Source: Nicotiana tabacum (taxonomy: Eukaryota; Streptophyta; Magnoliopsida; Solanales; Solanaceae). Taken from it: a DNA stretch of 64,000 bases. How positions within the stretch are numbered: the stretch's first letter is position 1; each line of letters opens with the position of its first letter. Location of the stretch: the NCBI RefSeq assembly GCF_000715075.1, contig NC_134087.1:184729276-184793275 (forward strand). Direction: 5' to 3'. Below the pieces are notes generated by a model. The model was not told the origin of the DNA and ran no database searches. It saw nothing but the letters and a program-made list of their open reading frames with translations. Below, one piece after another: positions 55,809 through 64,000 of the stretch. The position numbers were made by a program, and so were the translations under genes.

Positions 55809-56496
55809 CGGAGTGAATGGTTTGATATTGGTCGTTAGATCACCAATGATCAACGGCCTTGATCATTCCACTGGGGGGAACGACGTCGTTTGGTCTCATG
55901 CTGGGAACGGATCAAACCGGGTTTCAGTGGGTCGGGTATCTGGGGAAGGCTTGGGAGCCATCGGATTGGACAAGATGGACGGTTCCGATTGGAAGGACCT
56001 ATACGGCGTCGTTTGGACATCTCTAAAGGACCTGGCTTGGACTGGGTCATTTGTATTGATTTGGGCCTGGTTTTTTTTGGATTTTTGGCCCAAATCCAAT
56101 ATTTCCTTCTTATAATTTAAACCAAAAATTCCTAAAACCAAAATTAAACTATCCAAATATTAATCAACATTTAACAACGGTTATCACACGAATTAAAGCA
56201 TTTAATAAAATCACTACGACAACAAGAAATAGAACAGAAATGCATATCTTGGGATCTTCGCCTTTTAAAACCAAATAATGGTTAATTAATTCCTAATAGT
56301 AGAATGATATCCTAAACTTACACACGACATATATTTTTGTATTTTTATTTGATAAGACTAAATAAACCCGGACAAAACCCCAAATAGCTAACAAAATGCC
56401 ACGTAAATTCCAAAAATTGTACAGCAAGGCCATTTGTTATTATTTTTTTGATTTTTTTGGAGTAATTGTCGTGTAAACAAAAATCACGTGCTCACA

Positions 56497-56543
56497 CTAT
56501 GCACTAACTATAAGTGTATTAGGTAATAGCGTATCGAATACAG

Positions 56544-56628
<85 letters not shown>

Positions 56629-57389
56629 AAATGACCAACTTTGGTCGCTATTTTGGTCAAACGGTCAGAATATAGCGACCAAAGTTGGTCGCTATGTCTA
56701 AAAATTCAAAACTATTTTACCCACCAAAATAGCGACCAATGTTGGTCGGTATTTTAATTACATAACTCTCAAAACCAGGATCCCCTCCCATTCTTTCTAA
56801 AAAATTCCCAAAATTCCTCTTTTCTCTCTCACACTCAAACCCCACCCCCCTTCCAACTCCCACCACCAGGCCCCACCCACGCCACCAATGACCACCGCTC
56901 AGCTGCCGCCGTCGCCGTCGCCTCTGCCGATGTTGCGTCTCTCCTTCTCCACCTCCTAAAAATTCAAGGTTAGAATTACAAACCTAGGGTTTCAATTAGT
57001 GTTTCAATTGTTTATTGTTTCAACCTAGAATTAGTGTTTCAATTGTTTATTTAACATTGTATTTTATAGAAACCTAGGGTTTAGATTGTATTTATCATTA
57101 TTTAACATTTTATAGAAATCTAGGGTTTAGGGTATGGGTTGAATATTTAGGCTAGGCTTTATTGAGTATTTCTCCTTCAATATTTTAGTAAGCAATAGAT
57201 ACTAATTTAACGTCAAAGACTTGATTCATAGGTAGATATATATTAGGGTATAAATTGAACTTTTAGTTTAATCTTGATTAGTTTATAGGTAGATATTTAA
57301 TATAGACACATGATAGTATATTTGGATTTTCTCTTAAAGTTCAAGACAATGTTAATGTTTAAGGCCTTAAGCGAATCGTTGCGTGGCTC
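56497..57389 (+). mobile_element. CACTA-like element continued, with leader-like region
   Basis: Begins with a partial copy of the 80-bp unit (CTATGCACTAACTATAAGTG) seen left of E4, then an (AT)n tract, three GCGACCAAAGTTGGTCGC-type hairpins (56634-56750), and a C-rich region (56760-56960) with a 23-codon open frame at 56888-56959 rich in Pro/Ser. CCTAGGGTTT words follow. It looks like the 5' part of a transposase unit, but no transposase is visible. Confidence 0.5.
56547..56626 (+). repeat. (AT)n microsatellite
   Basis: About 40 TA dinucleotides with no interruption, expanded from the short AT stretch of the 80-bp unit. Confidence 0.95.
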
Positions 57390-58540
57390 TTGTTTGAGTA
57401 CAACGAGTCGCCCACTTTTAGGATATAAATTGAACTTTTAGTTTAAGTTTAAACTCGTAGGATACGAATATAACTTATAGTTTTTAGGTTTTGTTCTTGT
57501 GAATTAAACTTGTAGGATATAAATTGAACCTTTTAGGATACGAGTTGAATTTTTAGGATATGAATTGAACCTTTTAGGTATGAGTTGAACCTTTAGGATA
57601 TAAATTGAACTTAAACTCGTAGGATATGAATATAACTTTTAGGATATAAATTGAAGCTTTTATGTATGAGTTGAACCGTTAGGATATGACTTGAACTTTT
57701 GTGGATATAAATTGAACCTTTTAGGATATGAGTTGAATTTTTAGGATATGAATTGAACCTTTTAGGTATGAGTTGAAGCTTTTAGGATATAAATTGAACT
57801 TTTAGTTTAAGTTTAAACTCGTAGGATATGAATATAACTTTTAGGATATAAATTGAAGCTTTTATGTATGAGTTGAACCTTTAGGATATGACTTGAACTT
57901 TTGTGGATATGAATTGAAGCTTTTATGTATGAGTTGAACCTTTAGGATATAAATTGAACCTTTTAGGTATGAGTTGAATTTTTAGGATATAAATAGAAAT
58001 TTTAGGATATGACTAGAACTTTTGTGGATATGAATTGAAACTTTTAGGATATGAGTTGAACTTTTAGGAAATAAATTGAACCTTTAGCATATGTATTGAA
58101 CCTTTAGGATATGACTTGAACTTTTAGTTTATGTTTAAACTCGTAGGATATGAATATAACTTTTAGTTTTTAGGTTTTTTTCTTGTGAATTGAACTTGTA
58201 GGATATAAATTGAAACTTTTAGGATATGAGTTGAATTTTTAGGATATAAATAGAAATTTTAGGATATGACTTGAACTTTTGTGAATATGAATTGAACCTT
58301 TAGGATATAAATTGAACTTTTAGTTTATGTTTAAACTCGTAGGATAACAATTGATGAACTTTTAGTTTTTAGGTTTTGTTTTTGTGAATTGAACTTGTAC
58401 GATATAAATTGAAATTTTACGATATGACTTGAACTTTTTACGATATGAGTTGAACCTTAAGGATATGACTTGAACTTTTGTGGATATGAATTGAAGGTTT
58501 AGGATATGAATTGAACTTTTAGTTTATGTTTTGGAATTTT
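57390..58540 (+). repeat. 21-bp-type minisatellite
   Basis: More than 40 degenerate units of TTTTAGGATATGAATTGAAC, varying as GAGTTGAA / AAATTGAA / ACTTGAA, with a longer interspersed block (AGTTTAAGTTTAAACTCGTAGGA) repeated several times, giving a higher-order pattern. No gene. Confidence 0.9.
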
Positions 58541-58599
58541 AGATTGCCAGAGGATTATTAGAAGAGGTTGATGACGTTATTAGACAAGCAATAGAACTT

Positions 58600-59508
58600 C
58601 CACCAAGAATAACTAAAACGCAGTACCTGGCAAAGTGTGTCTTTAATTGTTCTTCTCATTAGCGACAATGATGATGAGAAGGCAATGGCATGTGTTTCAA
58701 ATAGTGATGGTGTAGGTAGGAATTTAGTATTTTCTAAGTAGATAAAAGAAGAGCTTATAGAGTAATTCTGTACTTCATTTTCCATGAGGAAAAGAAGTTT
58801 AATTGAGAGTGACAAGGTTGATGAAGACAGAATGTGTTCCGTTGGTCATGGCAGTTCCCATAGAATGGGGATCATAAGACTCTATGATGACAGAGATTAT
58901 AGGAAGTATTGTTCTAAATTTTCTTTCAAGTCTGATCCGTACAAGCTTAATGTGATATTAGTGATATTTCTTCGGATTCAAAAAATGATTTGACCGACAA
59001 AAGTATGGAAATGCTCTTAAAAAGAATTAAAGGTAAAATCTTTTCAGCATCCTTCTCTACCAAGAAAAACATTTAACCTTTAATTCTTTTTAAGAGCATT
59101 TCCATACTTTTGTCGGTCAAATCATTGTCTGAATCCGAAGAAATATCACCAATATCATATTAAGCTTGTACGGATCAGACTTGGAAGAAAGTTTAGAACA
59201 AAACTTCCTATAATCTTTGTCATCATAGAGTTTTATGATCCCCGCTTTATGGGAACTGTCATGACCAACGGAAAACATTCCGTCTTCATCAACGTTGTCA
59301 CTATCAATCAAACTTCTTTTCCTCTTGGAAAGTGAAGTAGAGAATTCCTCTATAGCCTCTTTTATCTACTTAGGAAATGTTAAATCCTACCTATACCATC
59401 ACTATTTTGAAACACATGTCGTTGCCTTCTCATTATCATTGTAGCTATAGAGATCAACAATTGATCAAAGACACACCCTGTCAGGTACTGTATCCAAGTT
59501 ATTCTCTG
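58600..59508. repeat. Inverted repeat with arms of about 0.44 kb
   Basis: 58600-59036 and 59068-59508 are reverse complements at roughly 85-90% (by eye) around a loop of about 31 bases. Each arm carries the same protein-like stretch (LYDDRDYRKYCSK / LYDDKDYRKFCSK) with a further acidic stretch ending SMEMLLKRIKG in a shifted frame. The origin is unrecognised; a decayed retroelement or pararetrovirus-like source is possible but not shown. Confidence 0.85.
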
Positions 59509-62500
59509 TATCCAAGTTCATCCCGAGTAATAGTACCACGAGGATAATCACCAAAGCCACTAGACAGCTTTATGATGCCAATTGAAGGACAGTCGAAACG
59601 GGATTTATTTAATTATTTCAGAGTCGCCACCTGGGATTTTTAAGGCGTCCCAAGTCACCGGTTTTAATCCTTGAATCGAGGAGAATATGACTCTGTGTGT
59701 TATTCTGCGAACCAGAAACCTTGAGTAAGGAATTCTGTTAATCCGGAAGAAGGTATTAGGCATTTCCGAATTCCGTGGTTCTAGCATGGTCGCTCAACTG
59801 TTTTTATTATTGGCTTAATTATCTTGATTTTACTAAATACGTTTTTATTGCATGATTTTACTACCGCTTTTACTTATTGTTTACAATTATATAAACGAAT
59901 TACGCGTACGTATATTCGTATTATATACCTTTCATAATTACGGGGGATCATGCCACGCATATGTGTACACAATATAATTGACCATATTATATCCTTTATT
60001 ACAAATTCATATGTTCGTGATTTAAAATAAAATTAAGAACGTCATCACCCTTATATTTAAACAGTGAACTGCACATCCCGGGTTATATGAAATTATTTTA
60101 CATCCTCAAAGAAATCCCTTTTATTAAAATGTTCACTCGAAGTTGCGCGAAAGCATAATTCGAATTGCTTTTAGCAATATAATCAGGTTATGCGAACGTA
60201 TCCCTAATTACGCCAAATATTCTTAATGGTATTATGGGTTTTCCACGAATTGTTTATTATATCTACACATTTATATGAAAATCCTGAGAAATTCACATTT
60301 AAGGGATGCCTTTAAATTCTTTTAAAAGAATTCACAATTTATTAAATGTTGACCGTCGATTATAATTTCCGCGTGTAAGTTATATTCATCCAGACTATTC
60401 AAATTCAAAGAAAAAAATATGATTAACACTATTTTTAACAAATACAACATCTATATATATATATATATCAAAGAATGAATTGCATATGAAACTTAAAAAA
60501 AATTATTTATGAAGGGAAGAAGTATTTTTGAACAATTTTTCATTTATTTTTATTTAGTGCAAATTCTATTTCTACTTTCCATTGATATAAAATGTTGCAA
60601 TTTGTGCTTATACATCCCATCTCATTCTCATATGCTTGTTTTTTAATCCAAAATTATAATTGCTTAGTTAATTTGTTTATAACGATAAATAATCAAATTG
60701 ATGAGAAAGGGGTTATTATTCGAATTGATTCAATAAAATTGTATTACATGCAACATAGTTGTGAGCCTAAACATTCATGATATTCTAACATCGTAACGAG
60801 CTATACCAACTCACCTTACTCATATGATTATATATATACCTGTCATCATGCCATATATGAACATATAACTTATATCAATCTAAACAAAATCATATTTTTA
60901 CAAGATATACTAATAATGTAACTTCTTGATACTTCCATTCTACTTTACATTTAGCTAAAGACATTACGGGATGTAATCAATGGCCCATTTTTATGCCATA
61001 TTCCCTATTTTGATAATTCAAATATAACTATACTAATGAGATTTCGAAATGGATAACATTATTACAAACTTTATACGAATTTCAAAATAAGGTAATTAAC
61101 TTATAGCCATCGTGTTGAATTCACCACTAATTAACCAACACGAAATAAAACCGAAATTTGAACTAAAGGACTTAGATGAGTAGAAAGCAGAATTATAACT
61201 CCAAACTTCATTTATTTGCCGTGTTGAAGCTTTTCACAACATGAGTTTAAAAGGTATGTACCTGGAAATGAAGGTAGAAGGAGTAAATTTCAGCAGTAGC
61301 AGCAGTAACAAAATTAGCAGAATAGCAGTCTTTCCACAGATTTGAGCAATAATAAGACCCGAGGAAACCAAATGCACAGTAACAGTATTCTTTTGAGAAA
61401 TTTCAGCTTTGAACCAAAAAAAATGCCACTAAAAACAGACCCGAACAGATTCAGAAATATGTTTCTGATTTTTCTTTTCTTCTTCTACATATGTTTCAGA
61501 TTGTGTGTGTATATGTGTGTTCTCTTTTTGTTTCTTTTTCTGTTTCCTTCTTCCTCTTCAGATTTTCATTTCTGATTTTTCTGCTTATGATTTTCCACTC
61601 TCAAATTTATCTTTTCCCTCTGTGTATTTCTCCTCAAATCTCCCTCAAAAATCTGATCTTTAAATCAGTCCCAATTCCTCCTCTCTTATACAGGTCTGCC
61701 CCTCTTTTTAGCCTACTGTCCGGACCCCTTTCTTCTTTTAAAAAAATCAGAAAGTCCCATTAAAATCTGCTTTTAAATACTTTAAGTGATCTTATCCTGA
61801 TTTTAAGCAGCCCCATTACCCTTTGTTTCCCATTATCCCATTAATTTAAAGCCATTAACATTCCACTTTCAGCCCACTATTATTATCATATTACCTTCAC
61901 TGTTTTATCCCCGAAATGCCCCTGAAATCTTGATGTTATTACTGCTTTTAAACTTAAATTCAGAATCTAACAATACAGATTTTAAAAATCTGTTCAAACC
62001 TGATTATTAATCTGATTTAAGATAGCTACAACTAATTCTCTTAAGTTCTGGACTGAATCTTAACTGAGAATATACTCTTTCTAATACAATGGTATCTAAT
62101 CAATACTTGTGAAATTGAGTTTAAACCTAGCATCACAATAACATTACACTGAACTCAGTACAATAATTCAAACTGAACTTCAGCTTTTGAACTAAGATCA
62201 AACAAACAGGAGCATTGTCAATATACTGACAATGCCCTGAAACTTAATGTTCAGGAAACAATATACATACAACAATTATTCTGACAGACTTATTGATTTA
62301 CAAACAAGGGTGATTTAACTGACGAGTATTAACTTAAGCTGATTATCTATAACAATTGTCAACAAACAGTCTATAGAAACAGATTATTTCAATCAGTATT
62401 ATCACAAACGGGAATTCATAATGTAACTAATCGACGAATTTAATCGAGTCGATTACACACATTATGAACAAACATAACCAACAGAAACAATTCATTTATT

Positions 62501-62925
62501 TGATCAAACATACGGGTATGAGACAAAATGACAGAATTAATCAAACAAAAATATGAAAAATTAACAGGTTATTGCAACAAACAATTATTCAAGTAGGAAA
62601 CAAAAAGAAATAAGAAAAATACCTCTAAATCTTTAAATTCAACCGGACTCAAACTCAACTTGGATTCGGACTTTTTGAAATCAAACAGACCTTAGTCGAA
62701 GTATTTTCCACTGAAAATACTTCGACTAAGGTCAATTAAACCTCAATCCTTCGTTTGAATTGAAAAAGATTCCAAGATTGGAAAATTTAGGGTTTCAGAT
62801 CTTGGATTTTAAATCCGAACATTTTCGGGTAGATTCGAAGGGAACCAAAGACGACACAAGGGTGAGGGAAGCCTAGGGGTGATGTGGTGTTAGTTTAGAA
62901 CAGATCTGGGTGAGTTCATGTTTGG

Positions 62926-62951
62926 CTCGAATCTTCAAATGAAGATTCGAG
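62926..62951 (-). other. 11-bp LTR hairpin, E5 copy 1
   Basis: CTCGAATCTTC and its exact complement around AAAT. Confidence 0.7.
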
Positions 62952-63057
62952 AAGCTCTGAGGTGATTCGAGCCAAACAAACACCGGATCCATAACGAGGC
63001 AGGCTAGGGGGTGCTATGGTGTTAACCGTGGCTTGGTTGATTTGGATCTGAGTTTGC

Positions 63058-63083
63058 CTCGAATCTTCAAATGAAGATTCGAG
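63058..63083 (-). other. 11-bp LTR hairpin, E5 copy 2
   Basis: Same perfect hairpin 132 bases from copy 1, within a duplicated stretch. Confidence 0.7.
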
Positions 63084-63302
63084 AAACTCCAGGGAGATTC
63101 GAACTCAATGGTTATCATATTCGGATAGAGGGTGGTCAGGGGGTTCAGGGGTGTTAAGGTGGTGACCGGCGGCGTTGTTGCCGCCGGGTTTCAGGCGGTG
63201 GGGAATGAGGGCGGCTAGGGTTAGGGTGTGATTTCGGAGGGGATGATGAACAGTAGAGAGGAGGGGGGGTGTTTAGTTAGGGGTCGGGGTAGGGGTTTGG
63301 AC

Positions 63303-63310
63303 CTTATATA
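63303..63310 (-). promoter_or_regulatory. TATA box, E5 LTR
   Basis: TATATAAG on the minus strand, in the same context as in E4. Confidence 0.55.
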
Positions 63311-64000
63311 GGGGTGGGGTGGATTGATCTCATCCGTTGGATCAATTAAGATGCACAGTTGAGATCAATTCACTTAACCAAACGACATCGTTTGGTTTAA
63401 GTTGGGGGAAAGGGGTCAGCCCGGAGGTGATATGGATCGGGTTTGGGTGAATTACTGAGGCCGTTGGATCAAGATAGAGGAACGGTTCAGATTTGATAAC
63501 TTAAAATGCCGTCGTTTCATTTAAGCAATGGCTGAACTGGACCGTTTGATTGAAACGAATCAATGGCCCAGATTTGAAGTATCCATACGGCGTCGTTTAG
63601 GTTTGTTCGAATCGGACCAGACATGGGGATGTTGGACTGGGCTGTGGGATTCACTTTGTTTGGGCCTGGATTTAGGTCCAGGTCCGATTTTTCTTTTTTA
63701 CAACTTATTTTTTATTTTCTAATTTTATAAAAATCTTAATTAAAATTATAAAAACAAAAATTACCCTTCCAAAGATATTAATTACCTTTTAACAATTATT
63801 TAACTCATAGGCAAAACATTAATCACACAGTGGAATATTTAAAATAGAACAAATGCATATTTTTGCGATTTTATTTTGAATCAATGCATAATTAAATCCT
63901 AGATATGCATGCAACATGTATTTTATTTTATTTTTCATTTTATTATGACAAAGTAAACATTTACGGACATAACACAAATTTTTAACAAACACCACGCAAA

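Larger units (their letters stand above)
33603..56496 (-). mobile_element. E4: near-complete Ogre-type retrotransposon
   Basis: Minus strand, 22.9 kb. Order in the sense direction: 5' LTR (56496-52408), PBS, leader with a 190-bp repeat, ORF1, gag, protease and G-patch, intron, RT, RNase H, second RNase H, integrase, 43-bp array, PPT, 3' LTR (36957-33603). ORF1, the intron, the dual RNase H and the 4-kb LTRs identify the Ogre lineage of Tat. The two LTRs differ by roughly 2% in sampled stretches, so it is young. The 3' LTR has lost about 735 bases at its U5 end, together with the left target duplication. It is inserted in the CACTA-like element. Ten stop codons make it non-coding now. Confidence 0.9.
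52408..56496 (-). repeat. E4 5' LTR, complete (4089 bp)
   Basis: Sense start TGTGAGCACGTG at 56496, end GGTGTGACA at 52408. The U5 block is shared with E1, E2 and E5 and includes TGGCGACCCTG at 52510-52520. TATATAAG lies at 55801-55808. A 76-codon sense open frame at 54358-54128 is also open in the 3' LTR; no family recognised. Confidence 0.92.
59577..64000 (-). repeat. E5: Ogre-type LTR, minus strand, runs out of window
   Basis: U5 block as in the other LTRs (CAAGTCACCGG, CCGTGGTTCTAGCA), including TGGCGACTCTG at 59619-59629, but the last roughly 70 bases of U5 are missing at the left edge. The U3 part resembles E4 at 35700-36900 but is clearly diverged. TATATAAG lies at 63303-63310. The U3 start should be about 100 bases beyond the window. 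It could be a 3' LTR or a solo LTR. No gene seen inside; short open frames look like chance. Confidence 0.8.

Noticed and set aside
58784..59311. Assigning the inverted-repeat peptides to an endogenous pararetrovirus
   Set aside because: No diagnostic RT, coat or movement motif is visible; left as unrecognised.

Overview
This is a plant nuclear window made almost entirely of nested transposable elements. The types present point to Solanaceae (Nicotiana-like is my best guess): Ogre/Tat Ty3-gypsy elements whose primer-binding site is TGGCGACTCTGCTGGGGA, a Tekay/Del-type chromovirus whose LTR begins TGTAACGACCC, a Tork/Tnt1-type copia remnant, a tRNA-derived SINE and a CACTA-like element. No complete transposon gene survives. 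The only convincing host gene is a small CLE-peptide precursor on the minus strand at 32642-32854.

Layout. 1-9984: E1, a gag-only (non-autonomous) Ogre-type element, plus strand, with its 5' LTR cut by the window edge. 9985-10485 and 23546-27747: E3, a decayed chromovirus (RT, integrase, chromodomain, 3' LTR), broken by E1 and, 501 bp further on, by E2. 10486-23545: E2, a second gag-only element related to E1, flanked by a perfect 5-bp duplication ATGGG. Its right end is a complete LTR in inverted orientation, so both outer ends are U3 ends. 27748-29064: AT-rich decayed repeat with a 26-bp minisatellite. 29065-31500: copia remnant with one 325-bp LTR. 31501-33142: the single gene-bearing island (SINE plus CLE gene). 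33143-33602 and 56497 to about 58.5 kb: CACTA-like sequence with GCGACC hairpins and an 80-bp palindrome, interrupted by E4. 33603-56496: E4, a near-complete Ogre element on the minus strand (4.09-kb LTR, ORF1, gag, protease with G-patch, an intron, RT, RNase H, a second RNase H, integrase, a 43-bp tandem array, PPT). 57.4-58.5 kb: 21-bp minisatellite. 58.6-59.5 kb: a 0.44-kb inverted repeat. 59577-64000: LTR of a further Ogre-type element (E5), minus strand, running out of the window.

How the parts relate. E1 and E2 have no pol, but share with E4 the PBS, the PPT, the U5 end of the LTR, the gag core and a set of four structured RNA-like motifs, so E4-type elements are plausible suppliers of their enzymes. 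E4's coding region from 50796 to 40984 keeps one reading frame and is broken only by ten stop codons, each explainable by a single C-to-T change.

The most interesting signal is a roughly 60-base motif found four times, in the same order, in each of E1, E2 and E4. It has an outer helix (CTACG/CGTAG, or CTACA/TGTAG in the fourth copy) and an inner hairpin whose sequence differs between copies while usually keeping complementarity. All work was by eye; comparisons and percentages are hand estimates.
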